Origin: Cryoendolithus antarcticus
Lineage: Eukaryota > Ascomycota > Dothideomycetes > Cladosporiales > Cladosporiaceae
Assembly: GCA_002077065.1 (NCBI GenBank)
Contig: NAJO01000014.1
Span: 558,001 to 622,000 of the forward strand
Direction: 5' to 3'
Length of the DNA stretch: 64,000 nt
The notes under the pieces are model-generated. The model was given only the letters and a program-made list of their open reading frames with translations, ran no database searches and had not been told where the DNA came from. The position numbers and the translations under genes were made by a program. Positions 41,250-52,513 of the stretch are shown here, in pieces (the first letter of the stretch is position 1; every line of letters begins with the position of its first letter).

Positions 41250-44000
41250 TGTTGTGGTTGATCCGGAGATCTTGACAAATTATTAGCACTGCTATCGCTC
41301 GCTGAGTTGATACTATCGACTAACATCTTGTGATCCGGTCGTCTGAAATGTCGACTGTCGTCGATGCCGAAGATTGCTTGGCAGATTAAGGTATGGTGTT
41401 GCTAGTAGATACACTTGTACAGATCGAGATACAAGAAGATGTTGTTGGTCCAAGGAATGGCTGATGTGGGTGATCACTGTTGCGAACCGTGCGTGTCGGT
41501 ATGGTCGCTGGCAGAGATCTGCTTGGTGGCCGATGGTATGACAACAGGCACAATCGAAGAGACCTCAAAGGAGTGATAGGTCTGTTCGAGGGCCGGTAGC
41601 ACAGGGATCGAGATTAGTACTGAAGCACGGAGAACGAAATAGAAGAATGACGATGGAAGAAGCGCACGAGTGCGGACGAGGAAAGACAATCAGGTAGATA
41701 AAAACCCTGGTCTCAGCTACAAGAGACAAATGATGGGGAATGGCGTGGGTAAAGAATAGATCGACGGCGTGGAAGGTCCCACGGCACGGCGGCGAGTGGA
41801 CTGGCGATGGCCAGGTACGAAAGTTAGTGGACGCGCGATTCGCGATAGTCTCTGGGGATGCCGGGACGACGGCGTTGGTGTCGGACGCACAGGCGCATCG
41901 CCCACCAAGCGGCGGCCACACTGCCCCACCTCGTCTGCAGGAACAGAAGTACTGTCACCACGCTAGTCGACGCCATGTCTTGCTGATTCGCGGGAGCAGT
42001 TCGGCTACTGTCGAGCAGGCCAAAAGTAGTGTGCACTGTGTCGGAGGCTGCATTGGTTTAGTGCTGCGCCTTCACGCTGCTGCACGCACGACACGAAAAC
42101 GCGCGAAGTGATGTCTGCTTCTGCGGTACTGCTGAGAGTGCGATCATCGACGGACGCGCCGTATACATGCAGTGGCTGCGAGCTGCGATCGATAACACGG
42201 CAGTGTCGGAACATGATGTCGCAAACAGCGGTTCAAAGCTGTGGCAAGCTGCAGTTGATGAGCCAACCTTAGAAGAGTGTTCATGGGTGGATGTGTCTCG
42301 ACTAGAGCTACGACGCCGCGGTCACTGCAACGAGACCTCCATCGCCACCTGCCTACGAGTCGAGACATGAGCTGTCGTGCATGATACATGCGAGTTGTAG
42401 TCCAGCTTGCACGGAGAGGCTTGGGCGAATCCATGTCCGACATGCAGCCTTTTCGACTTGTGTGGTTCGACAGCACGCCACATGCACGCGACGCGCAGCC
42501 AATCGAGCATCACCGTGTAGCTATCCCGATTGCATCCAGCTATGCGTGCAACCGCCGAGACCGAGTGTAACGATCCCGATGGCCGACTGCTGTATATCCT
42601 TGTCCCGTCGCAGTGCATGGTATGTATGGCATCGTTTCGGCGTGCAAGTCATGTTCGACTTTTGCCTGTAGCAAGGAAATGAGACCTCGCAGTACGCGGC
42701 ACATTTGACGCAGGTACGGGACACACTCGGAGGCGAAAGGGATAGGCGGACACAAGGCTTGTCATGATAGCCCTGTGCCGATCACAGCGCCGACTGGCAC
42801 ACTAGCCACCAGCGTTTCACATTGGTCTTTTGGCGTTTTCTCGAAGGCACAACGACGACAGGGCCACCGATCTCGATAGATTAATGTTGTCAATGTCGAG
42901 CCGACAGAAAGTGCGCTTGACAAACAGTCTCGCTGTCCCTCTGCCTGCATCTTTCAACAAGCGATTACAAGATCGAGGCCGGATCATCCACCTGAGTCTG
43001 ACATCTCAATCACAGGCCGGCTTCGTGAGACCAAACCCGAAATAGTAGCTTTTTGCCCGCCTGCAGTAGTCTCCCAGCGTGCAGATAGCCACCCACACCC
43101 GTACGTCAGACGCCTCGGACGACCGCAACTACTGCAGGTACAATCTGCATCCAGCTGTTTCACGTGTACTGCATCGCGTGTTGCATTGCAGTATGCAGCC
43201 AGCTCGCCGTGCAATCTCTCTCTACTTACCATACTTCTTCCGTCTTGTCCTCCGTCCATCCCACACGACAATGCTGGCGATGCCATCACTTGTTCGGTGA
43301 TATTGCCGGCACCCATGACTTGCGCCGCGGGCGACCCTTACCTATATAGGTTGCTGGGCTTCCACGAGGCTTCTGCCGTCGACGGGGAATACACGGCTTT
43401 GCGGGGAGGAGCCAGACTTTGGGATGTGGAGGAATTCGAGCCGACCTTATCGCTTTCAATGCCAGCATTGACTGCATTGACTGTGGACACGGATCCGAGG
43501 GTCCTCGGCAATCGAAAACGTGGCCTTGTGGTGGCAGATTTCGAGTTCATGGCGTTCAAGTGCTGCTACCGAGGGAAGGGTTCGTGGGATGAGCACGGAT
43601 GGATGGATGGAGTGACTCTGCTTGTGTTGATATTTCGACGACTTTGCCACACGCGTGAACATCCTAAGTTTGAAGGCACGTCAGCTGAAATATGGATGTT
43701 CTCGGTCATCAAACTCCATACGTATTGTGATCCAATCGCACCAGCCCGCGTTAAGACATCAGCAAGTCATATTTTCACCTTCGATCGATGATATTCTCTC
43801 TAGACCACTGATGCAACTATGATGCAACGAAATTCGTCCGTCTGACGAAGGAGATGCTAGGTGCAGGTCTGGATAGGATAATCGTTGAGTCGCCTCCCTT
43901 TCAGTGATGCATGTACAGCGTGCAGTATCTTACCCCACCACCTTCGCGCCAATGCACTTTATCGATGCCTGTTTGCATTTCGCCACAATGCTACTGTCGA
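41250..44000. other. Long non-coding stretch upstream of the Msn2-like gene
   Basis: 2,751 bp, the largest gap in the window. It should hold the 5' UTR and promoter of the Msn2-like gene and the 3' end of the carbonic anhydrase gene. Many short frames occur on both strands; the longest (43186..43791, 201 codons) has no protein-like pattern I trust. No transposon or repeat is evident. Confidence 0.5.
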
Positions 44001-44943
44001 CTACGCGTTGATGTTATGCAGCCAGACCTCCTGCTCGCTCCTCGCACTAAATCGGCTAGCCAACAAAATGGACCTCATCTGGTTCACGCTCATGAACAGC
44101 GTCTGTCTCGCTATGTACCACCGGATGCCTTCGTGGCACGGAGGTGAAGTCAGGCTGCCCTCGTACGTCCAGTATTCGTTGAAGTACTGAGCGTTCTCAA
44201 GCACAAGGTCAAGATCGATGCTCATCGGTATTTCCGTCGACGTCTCGTTGAAGCCAATCAATGGCTGTGGCATCTGGTTGAAGAAAGTTGAGTTGGCGTT
44301 TCCGGGGTCAAGGCGGATCTAGGTGAATCGTCAGCGTATAGACACGTTCAGCGGGAGTGGACTGGCTTACTGCAAGAACAGCAGCCTCGTGGCCCTCGGC
44401 ATCAACGTGCACAAGATGAAGCTCAGCTTTGGCCCGGTCGTTCGCAACACTGTGATCGGCAGGCGCATGGATGTGCCATCCTCGCAAGTACAACGTCGTG
44501 TTGTCGAACGAGAAGCTAGGATTGCCAGTGAAGTTGCCCTCCGGGTGAGCGATCGTGAACGCTGGCCCGTATCCCCAGTTGTAGAAGTTGCCAGCCGTCT
44601 GGCCGTTGTAGTTGAAGCGAGGGATGTGGCTGCGACTCAGGCCGTTCGAAAGAGTGAGCGCGATGGGCGACTGCTGAGTACCTGTCTGGCAGGTGGAGTA
44701 CTCAGGATTGATGCTGCCCCAGTTGAACGACGCTTCGTATGCCCAATCGAGATCTTGAATCAAGCCATGGTCAGTCATGTTTTCTCCCTGAATATCTTCT
44801 ACACTTCATTCCCACATACCATTTGGGGGCGGCACTGTGATCTGGCGCTTCGAATTGCGAAGACCGAAATGGTGGTTGTTATGAGAAGCGCACGCCAAGG
44901 TGGTTGCAGCAAATAGTGCCGGAGACAAGAGTGAGAGTAGCAT
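44001..44943 (-). CDS. Secreted alpha-class carbonic anhydrase
   Basis: Converts CO2 and water to bicarbonate outside the cell. Exons are 44943..44836, 44787..44371 and 44318..44001, 280 residues. Intron 2 (52 bp, GTAAGC...CCTAG) is clear. Intron 1 is less sure: a 48-bp choice with a weak GTGCCG donor is the one that keeps phase. MLLSLLSPALFAATTLACA is a signal peptide. Zinc ligands are visible as HIH (141 and 143) and AELHLVH (His160), with the catalytic-side motif EGSLTSPPC conserved. SFNWGSINPEYSTC and TGTQQSPIAL match the family start. Several NxT/S sequons suggest glycosylation. Complete, so probably active. Confidence 0.86.
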
Positions 44944-45926
44944 GGTCGATCGAGACGTTCCGAGGAATGGACGAGGAGAGTATGCAAGAGACCAACTACC
45001 TAGCCACAGTGACGGGCGTACACTCAGACCTTATACTTGTTCTGATAGATTTCATACCTGAGTGCCAGAACACGCCAAGGGAAAGACATGTTCATACGCC
45101 TCCCTGGGCGTCATCAAGTAGATGCCAAGCTGCTTGGTTGACAGCGATGGATGAGCGAGGTAGTGCGGCTGTCCAGCGAGGCTCCGTTCGACATTGACGG
45201 CGCGTTGCGTCCGGCTCGAAGCAGTAACGCAGCCTTACATCCAGTCGAAGCATTGACGGGAACAGCTTGACCTCAGTCCTGCAAACCATTCAGCTCTCAG
45301 CTGCGTCCTGTTATGCTTCCAGGTACATGACAGCATCCCATCCGCACGGCAGATTCCCACGAGATGACGTCCGTCGGCTCGTGGACGAAACCACTGGTGA
45401 ATCAGACGCCGCCGTCCATGTCTAAGTGAACTCTGTCTGATGTCGTGCAGTCGTAGGGGCGCGGCGAGGCATCGATGCCCAGCTTTGAGCCGCAAGCGTG
45501 GTCCAGACCGCAGCAAGACCGGGGAAAGTCGCAGGTTTTGCTTGGCCTTGGACGACAAACACCGCGACAGAGTCGCTGCACAACCTGACAGTAGAGGCTT
45601 CGAATGTCACCGTCCAAGGGAGATGCGCCAGTGATGCGTGTGGTCGATGATGACAGTAGGAAGATAGATGATGGGGCAGTGCTGGCTCTGCGTTGTTGTC
45701 GACCTTGCTTGGCAAACCATCTCACTTCATCGACGACATTCGAGCGTCTGCGCACAGAAATATACACTTAAGTACCACAGTGGAGCGAGCCAGCAAGTTG
45801 TTACACCAACTCAGCCGACAGAATGGCGATCGATCAACTGCTGCTTTTATATATGCACTGCGCTGTTCGAGGACGTGAACGAGATAAGTATGAGGGTCAC
45901 CAGATCCCGCCTCATGTACAATGCAT
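44944..45926. other. Intergenic, carbonic anhydrase to NRPS-like gene
   Basis: 983 bp. Holds the carbonic anhydrase promoter and the 3' end of the NRPS-like gene. No frame here is convincing. Confidence 0.4.
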
Positions 45927-48900
45927 CTATAGTCCCTCGTCTACGATCCACTTCCACAGGAGTGCGAAGTAAGCCTCATCCACAGGCTTCACCGATTGTA
46001 GCACAGGCAAGCATTGCACTGACTTATCCACCGCGAAGACCTTCCGCTCCTTGATCTCATGACCTGGGGGTTCATCATCACCTTTCAGTCCCTTATCTCC
46101 GTAAGCGTTCCTCCAAAGCTCGAGCAACTGCAACGCAGGGCTTTGCGATCCCTCCTCTGCAAGAAACTCGAGCTTTTGGACCCAGTCGGCAGGACTGATG
46201 ATCTCGATTTCACGCTTCGCCTTCAGCCAGCCCAAAAGATCGGTCCACGTCGGCGTTGTATGTGAGTTGACAACATGGTAGATCTTCAGTGCCTCAGAGT
46301 TCTCATTGTCATACTCGGCCGCGCCTTGTATCAGTGCAGTAGCACATATGTCTACAGGTAGCCAGTCCAGCACCTCGTCCTCCAGCGCTGGCAAGGTTCC
46401 AGTCTCACGTACGGAGCCCAGCATCAGTGGCCACGCCTCCTTCGCGTTCCATACACCGGTCTTGGTATCACCGGCTACCTGGCCAACGCGGAAGACGGCA
46501 ACGCGGCCACGAAGCCGGTCGAGTTCGTTCGCGCGAGCACAGATCTGCTCGGCAACCCATTTGCTCTTGGAGTAGCCAAGATCGGTTGCGACAGCAGGAT
46601 CGTCGATGAGAATCTCCGGAATGGGAGATGAGGGATGCGCCATGACGCTTGCGACAGAGGAGCAGAAAGCTACACGCGGCGCTGGCTGCGATGATGGCGC
46701 TGCAAGGGCAAGGGAGAGTAAGTGGGAGAGTCCAGCTATGCTATCTTTGACGAAGCTGCGGAGCTTCATGCGAAAGTTGACCGACCATGCCACGTGCATG
46801 ACTATCGTAGCTTCGTGTGCAAGTCTGGCGTAGGTGTCTTGATCGAGGCCAAGGTCTGCGTCAGACAGCCGAGCTGGAAGGACGACTACCTTGCTCTCAG
46901 GATCGTCGTCTAGAGAGTGTAGTCGCCTCTGAGCAAGTGCTTTCGCAACGCGCTCGCGTGCGGCATGCGCATCTGCTCCACGGACAAGACAGTAGATCTT
47001 TGTGATCGAAGAGTCCGCACGGTACTGGGACAAGATGTGGGCCCCAAGTGCTCCCGTTGCGCCCGTCAGGACTACTACACCCCCAGGTGTCGTGCCATTG
47101 ACCATGTCTTTCGTGCGCGCAGGGTTCACGGCCGCGCTCACCGTGAATTGACTGTACTCTTCCACGAGTTGCCACATATACTCGTGATCGTTCCCACCGG
47201 CACCAGCAGTGTCAGCAGTCTGGCCATGTCGCCGCTTGAGCAGATAGTCTGCTAGACCGTTCACCGTGCTGTAGTCCTCGACCACAGTGATGGGCAGATT
47301 TCTCTGGTTAGCGGGTAGCAATCTACGCAATCGCGATCTGATCTGCATTCCAGCCACAGAGTCGATCCCATACGAATGCAAATCTGTCTCCTCGGTCAAC
47401 CCAGATTTGTGCGATGCCACGTTGTTAATGATGTCCTTGACAGTATCGACAAGATCCTCGTCTTTCACCGCCGTCTCGTCTTTAGCGTCGCTGTCGGCGT
47501 ATGCAGCTGCAATCTCGGCAGCAAACCGCTTCTCTGTTGCACCACGGATGATGGTACCCTTGCTGCTCTTCTCAAGCGGTGTTGTGAGCTTTGCCATTGG
47601 TACTACGGAGCTTTTCGCAATCCTTGCATGGTCTTGGCTACCACTGTTGAGCTTCTCGATGCTTGGCCAGACTCGCGCCATGAAGTCCATATCGCTCAAA
47701 TCAGCTGCTCTCTCGGATCTGAAGACAAGCACGCCTGGATAGGGCTGTCCCGTCCCAAAGATCAGTGCGTCCTCGACCAGATCTGATGTAGCGATTGCTG
47801 CTTCAAGGGGTGCAGGGTCAAATTTCTTACCCGTGATTAGCGTAAGCTGCGAGTCTGCACGCGAATGGTACTTCCAGGCACCCTTGATCGTCGGATGTGG
47901 CTCGAAGAGATCTGACGTGGCATATGAGCCATCATCACGATTTCTCTTCGCCATGTGTGGCCAGTCCTTGAGTACGACCAGCTCGCTTAGGCCTTCGTCG
48001 CGTTGCTCGAAGCGGATGTATTGGTCGTCACTCGATCCACGCAAGTACTGCCACTCGGTGTCCCCACCATACACGCGATGGGAGTTCAGGAGGAAGCCAC
48101 ACTCTGCGCTACCAAATCGTGAAATGAGATTTACACCACCCTGGACGAGTCTATCTCCAATCTCAGCGGGTAGTGCTGCACCGCCAACGCCAGCTATGTC
48201 CATATTCTGCAGGTACTTCAGACCTGCGTCGTCCGCCTCAAGCATCTGTAGAACGTACGGGACCGAGCTGAAGTACTTCACCTTCGCTGTCGAGCTATTA
48301 ATTGCAGAAGCAGCGGCGGCCACGTCAAGGCACTTGACGATGTTCCTCGCTGTGATGGGCACGCCTTTACCGGGGAAGAGCCAGATCTGTGCGCCACTGG
48401 ACCATGCACGGAAGAGATCTGCGATTCCGCCGTGATACAGCGGAGTAGTAGTGAACGACGCTGCGTCTTTGCCGCTTGGGAACGATGGTAGCACACCAAC
48501 GGCAGCGTGATGAGGTTGCGGAATGGGCTTCGGCATCCCGGACGACGTACCGGAGGTGTGATGCAAGTAAGCCACATCATGCTCCGACACTATGTGCACG
48601 GATAAATGCTCCTCAACGGCGCTCTGAGGCCTTACCTTGAAGGAGTCCACAGACAGCTGCTTCACTGACAACGGCGGATGCCCGTTCAACGCCGTTGTGG
48701 CGCAAGCAAGATCAGCATATTGCTCATGATAGAGCAGCAAAGGAGCTCCGCACTGCTCGCAAAGAGCCCTGATGGCAGCGGGCTGGCACTGCGGCGCGAT
48801 CAGCAGTACCGCATGACCGAGCTTCATCAGCGCCAGCCAGGTGAAGAGGAGGACAGGAGTGCTCGGACATAGTAGACCAATCGTCGCCCGATTTGACAGG

Positions 48901-49154
48901 GCATCTTTGTGGTCATTTAACAGTAAGCGCGCCACTTCGACCGTCCTTGACCGCACTTGAGAGAAGGTGAAGCTTGTGTATGTCCAATCGCCCTTCGCGT
49001 CAGTACCAGATGGCGCTGGGAAGGCAACGGCAGCAGAGTCCGGTAGTGCATCAGCCTGAGCGTCTACGAAGGCATTGACAGTCTTGTGAGGTTGCTGTAG
49101 TCCCAATGCAGCGGCTTGACCCAAGGTGCAGGTAAAGTGGTTTGGCTGAGCCAT
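45927..49154 (-). CDS. NRPS-like adenylate-forming reductase (A-T-R)
   Basis: 1,075 residues, no intron. Three domains are visible in order: an adenylation domain (about 1-540) with LHHTSGTSSGMPKP (near 200), SRFGSAECG (near 348) and the late catalytic lysine region KSSKGTIIRGA; a carrier domain with the phosphopantetheine serine in YGIDSVAGMQ (near 596); and an NAD(P)H thioester reductase starting VVLTGATGALGAHIL (near 698) with the YSKSK catalytic pair (near 861). Such enzymes activate an acid, load it on the carrier and release it as an aldehyde or alcohol. There is no condensation domain. All key motifs are present. Substrate unknown. Neighbours do not form an obvious biosynthetic cluster. 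Confidence 0.92.
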   Translation of the reverse strand: MAQPNHFTCTLGQAAALGLQQPHKTVNAFVDAQADALPDSAAVAFPAPSGTDAKGDWTYTSFTFSQVRSRTVEVARLLLNDHKDALSNRATIGLLCPSTPVLLFTWLALMKLGHAVLLIAPQCQPAAIRALCEQCGAPLLLYHEQYADLACATTALNGHPPLSVKQLSVDSFKVRPQSAVEEHLSVHIVSEHDVAYLHHTSGTSSGMPKPIPQPHHAAVGVLPSFPSGKDAASFTTTPLYHGGIADLFRAWSSGAQIWLFPGKGVPITARNIVKCLDVAAAASAINSSTAKVKYFSSVPYVLQMLEADDAGLKYLQNMDIAGVGGAALPAEIGDRLVQGGVNLISRFGSAECGFLLNSHRVYGGDTEWQYLRGSSDDQYIRFEQRDEGLSELVVLKDWPHMAKRNRDDGSYATSDLFEPHPTIKGAWKYHSRADSQLTLITGKKFDPAPLEAAIATSDLVEDALIFGTGQPYPGVLVFRSERAADLSDMDFMARVWPSIEKLNSGSQDHARIAKSSVVPMAKLTTPLEKSSKGTIIRGATEKRFAAEIAAAYADSDAKDETAVKDEDLVDTVKDIINNVASHKSGLTEETDLHSYGIDSVAGMQIRSRLRRLLPANQRNLPITVVEDYSTVNGLADYLLKRRHGQTADTAGAGGNDHEYMWQLVEEYSQFTVSAAVNPARTKDMVNGTTPGGVVVLTGATGALGAHILSQYRADSSITKIYCLVRGADAHAARERVAKALAQRRLHSLDDDPESKVVVLPARLSDADLGLDQDTYARLAHEATIVMHVAWSVNFRMKLRSFVKDSIAGLSHLLSLALAAPSSQPAPRVAFCSSVASVMAHPSSPIPEILIDDPAVATDLGYSKSKWVAEQICARANELDRLRGRVAVFRVGQVAGDTKTGVWNAKEAWPLMLGSVRETGTLPALEDEVLDWLPVDICATALIQGAAEYDNENSEALKIYHVVNSHTTPTWTDLLGWLKAKREIEIISPADWVQKLEFLAEEGSQSPALQLLELWRNAYGDKGLKGDDEPPGHEIKERKVFAVDKSVQCLPVLQSVKPVDEAYFALLWKWIVDEGL

Positions 49155-49458
49155 GGTCTTGGTCCAGCCGAATTTGTTGATGAGGGTGGGAAGAACAGGA
49201 GACTGGAAGGATTATAAGGAAGCGTATTGCATGTTCACCTACCTTGGCGGAGGTCCCTTCGATGGACTGGCCTGTAATGCATTCTGAACTGGAGTAAGTG
49301 GAAAGGAAGGTGCGACTGCGATGACTTCACTTACATTTAGCGCCGCATGACTCGAGAAACCGTGCCAAGATAGAGAACGTTAGTCACTGCCTTCACCAGT
49401 CAACATAGATTCTACCTCTGAGACCTTCCTCCATGCGATATCCTGCGGCACCGTCAAC
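49155..49458. promoter_or_regulatory. Divergent promoter, NRPS-like gene and SPP2
   Basis: 304 bp separate the two start codons, so both promoters share it. No clear element recognised. Confidence 0.4.
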
Positions 49459-50709
49459 ATGAGTGTCGCTGGAGCGCCTCAGAAGATCTCACTGGGACTG
49501 GGCGGCAGAAGGAAAGCTCCAGCGCCCACTAACGGTGTGAAGCGCTCCCACGCGGCGCTACAAGAAAACGGCGACGACGAGGACGTTCAGGAGCGAGCGA
49601 CGAAGGTCTCGCATTTCGATAACAAAGCTGGCGGGGCAATCGATGAGGGCAAGAAAGATGATATCAAGGGTCCGTTGATCATCGCAAGGCAAGCGAACAG
49701 AAACTGGAAAGACTCAGCCAAGACGCGCAGAGGTCAGGGTAATGGCATCTCCAAAGCGCTGACGGCGCCAGAGCAAAGTCGAGAAGAGACTGTGGACGTG
49801 AAGCCGACACCTGGACTAGTCTTGCGCGAAAGGCCAGCGAATGGTGACGAGTCTGCCGAAGATGGAACAGCTAGTGAGGCGCCTGCAGCGACCGTAGAAT
49901 CTGCGCCAAGATCTGCCGAAGACCGAGCGATGGACGCTCTGCTAGGCAAAGAGACCAAGTCCACTCTTGTTGTACCAGCAGTCACTGAAGATGAGGCGTT
50001 CGCGCAGGACATCACCACAGCACCCGACATGGCTACACTTGACGACTATGCCAGGGTACCAGTGGAGCAATTTGGTGCAGCTATGCTTCGAGGGATGGGC
50101 TGGAAAGACGGCGAAGGCATAGGTCTGAACAAGGGGAAGAAGGCCGAGAAGACAAAGATCCCTGAGCGAAGACCTGCACTGCTCGGCATCGGCGCAAAGG
50201 AAGAGGCGGCCGTGGCAGGAGAGATGGGCGCATGGGGCAAAGCTGCTCGGGGCTACAAGGGCAAGGATCCAGTGATCTACAATCCGATCTTGCTTCGAGA
50301 CAAGCGCACCGGCGAGCTGTTCACCGAAGAGGAATTGCAGAAGCGAAAAGAGAGGATGAAGAAGGAGAAGCTGGACCTGGAGTTCGAGGAGAAGGAGAAA
50401 GAACGTGAACTGGCAATTGAGAAAGAGCGACGGAGGAAGCGAGATGGCAAAGAATCAGAGCGTGACCATCGCAGCCGGAAAGAGGACTCGCACGACAAAG
50501 AGAGGCACAGTCGCAGAGAGCGGGACCGTAGTCGAGACAGACGACGACATGATAGCAGCGAAGACGAAGAGGATCGAAGGAGGCGAAAGGAGAAGGAACG
50601 TCGACGACGTGAGCGTGATCGCTATGAAGGAGACGACCGAGATCGATCAACGAGGCACGATCGTGACAGCCACAAGCGACGTGACAGGAGCAGTGATCGT
50701 AGGCGATGA
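49459..50709 (+). CDS. SPP2: G-patch splicing factor Spp2 (GPKOW/MOS2 family)
   Basis: Spp2 binds and activates the spliceosomal helicase Prp2 before the first catalytic step. 416 residues, no intron. MSVAGAPQKISLGLGGRRK matches the N-terminal start of fungal Spp2 as I recall it. The G-patch is at VPVEQFGAAMLRGMGWKDGE (about 196-215) with GIGLNKGKKAEK. ERRPALLGIGAK and VIYNPILLRDKRTGELFTEE follow. From about residue 295 the chain is an extended charged helix and then an RD/RE/RS-like tail (RRERDRSRDRRRHD...), long for Spp2 but common in moulds. Converges with the GH79 gene over 65 bp. Confidence 0.9.
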   Translation: MSVAGAPQKISLGLGGRRKAPAPTNGVKRSHAALQENGDDEDVQERATKVSHFDNKAGGAIDEGKKDDIKGPLIIARQANRNWKDSAKTRRGQGNGISKALTAPEQSREETVDVKPTPGLVLRERPANGDESAEDGTASEAPAATVESAPRSAEDRAMDALLGKETKSTLVVPAVTEDEAFAQDITTAPDMATLDDYARVPVEQFGAAMLRGMGWKDGEGIGLNKGKKAEKTKIPERRPALLGIGAKEEAAVAGEMGAWGKAARGYKGKDPVIYNPILLRDKRTGELFTEEELQKRKERMKKEKLDLEFEEKEKERELAIEKERRRKRDGKESERDHRSRKEDSHDKERHSRRERDRSRDRRRHDSSEDEEDRRRRKEKERRRRERDRYEGDDRDRSTRHDRDSHKRRDRSSDRRR

Positions 50710-50774
50710 GATGCGTGGCCCTCTTGGCCGATGCGAAGCAGACTGCGCCGTTACACAGATCAAGCATGTACGAG

Positions 50775-52513
50775 CTACTGAAAGCACACAATGACCGCAC
50801 TACTCCGCGGCACTTCCAAGCTCAATTTCCCTCTCCTTCCAATTTTGATCGTTTCACCTCTCGTCACATTCTTTTGCAGCACCGGCAGGCCATTGTCTAG
50901 CTCGTAATTGTAACTATACCCATCGTAAGTGACTCCGGTGATGGCATCGCTACCGTTGGCAGATAGTCGCTGCACAGCAAACTTCCCCTGCACCCCTCTT
51001 GGCAGCTGGAAGTCATACTGAATGATAGGCCGTGGGTAATCGTTCGTCAGATTGTTGCCCGCCGTCGCGTTATACTCGTCCATTTGGATCACGATCAGCT
51101 TCGCCAGCTTGCCAGCCACGTAGCTCACATACGCCGCCTCTCGCTCACTCGACAGAGGAATGTTGACGACTGAAGGCAGTCTTGCGCTGCTCGTCAAATT
51201 TCCCAAGAACGCAGCGACAGCCACATTGCCGTAGTACGGCGCCTTCGTGCCCTTAGCAGTGATGTTCGTCTCCACAGGCTGCCAGCTTTGGTACCTATAA
51301 TTTGTGCCTTGGTGCATGTGCACGCGCTGGATGTTGTTGGCAACGCACCAAAGATTGAAGTCTACGCCCCAGAGCGTGGCGCCGAAGGTGTTTGAGAGGC
51401 CGGGCCGGCCTTGGTTGTAGAGGGAATTGGTTTCACCAAGGATGAAGGGGAGGTCTGGGTTCAAGTCCTGGGGAAGGGCAGCAAGCAGACGAGATTCGTT
51501 AACTTGCTTGGCGATGCTGGCTACAGTGGATGTGTGGTTCATGAGGGTGCCTTGAAGGGTCACGCCAGGGACGGTGGCTCCAGAGATATAGCTGAGAGTT
51601 ATGTCAGTGACAGTGAGGCATGGCCGGGAGGCTGAGGGGTGGGCAGTGATGAAAGCCAGGGTGAACAGCCACCTCGGCTCACGAGCCAGATCAGCGTAGT
51701 AGCGACTCACTTGTGGGATGAGATGATGGCGATGTCTTTGTCTGCGTCAAGACCATCCTCGAAGGTAGTGATAGGGTTCAGGCTGTTGCTTGTGCCTGCG
51801 AAGGAAGGCGCATAGAACTTGTAAAGCTCGTCCGTAGCGAGATCAGGGCATGCCTTCTCTAGTGCTGTACGTATCGCCCGTGTCCAGTACAGCCACTCAT
51901 CAACATAGCTTTCCTCGTTCCAGCTCGCAGGTCTGACAGGACCCTGCGCAGAGGTCTTGAACAGATCAGGTTCGTTGCCGAGCTCCCAATACGCAAGCTT
52001 TCCACCTTCCAGAGCTTTGCAGGCATACGAGACAGAGTCGATCAGGCCCTGACGGGCTACAGTGCTGTTGCGGCCGAGATTGAAGCCATGGACATACTTT
52101 GTGTTCGGCCAAGTCAGATAAGATTCAAAATACTTTGGTCCAATGGTGATCGTCGTTGGGTAGTCCGGGGACTTCGCTGGGTCGACGGTGCCAACAAGAG
52201 CTTGGGTGAGCGATTTGTTGAACACTGCATAGTCCTGAGTGTTGCCGCCTACTCGGATCAGAGGCTTGATGCCCGTGAATGCTCCTAGATTGTTGAGAAG
52301 ATTGTTCGAGAACGTGTTCGGGCTCGATAGATCCCCAGCAAAGTCGGGGAACGAAGAGAACTCAATGGAGTATGAGACGAATGGCTGCAATGGCATGCCG
52401 GCGCTAGGAGTGGGAACCCGAGGAATTGAGATTGCTTGAACATGATGAAGTGAATCAGCTGTACTCGGCCTGGCACCCAGTACCAGCAAAGCGAGAAGTG
52501 AAGGAACTGCCAT
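50775..52513 (-). CDS. GH79-family glycoside hydrolase (beta-glucuronidase-like), secreted
   Basis: Exons are 52513..51711 and 51591..50775, 539 residues. The 119-bp intron (GTGAGT...CTCAG) joins IAIISSHN to YISGATV. Begins MAVPSLLALLVLGARPSTA, a signal peptide. The (beta/alpha)8 part shows IRVGGNTQDYAVF, ELGNEPDLF (acid/base Glu) and FILGETNSLYNQG (nucleophile Glu), both catalytic residues in place. The C-terminal beta-sandwich begins near NVAVAAFL and ends RSSAVIVCFQ. Many N-glycosylation sequons. Family GH79 acts on glucuronides, including those on arabinogalactan and heparan chains; the substrate is not decided here. Confidence 0.88.

Noticed and set aside
43186..43791. 201-codon + strand frame in the long gap upstream of the Msn2-like gene
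   Set aside because: Mixed composition with no hydrophobic core pattern, motif or splice context; reads like chance in GC-rich DNA. It would need transcript or homolog support.
45927..52513. Secondary-metabolite cluster around the NRPS-like gene
   Set aside because: Neighbours are a splicing factor, a sugar hydrolase and a carbonic anhydrase; there is no transporter, regulator or tailoring enzyme beside it.
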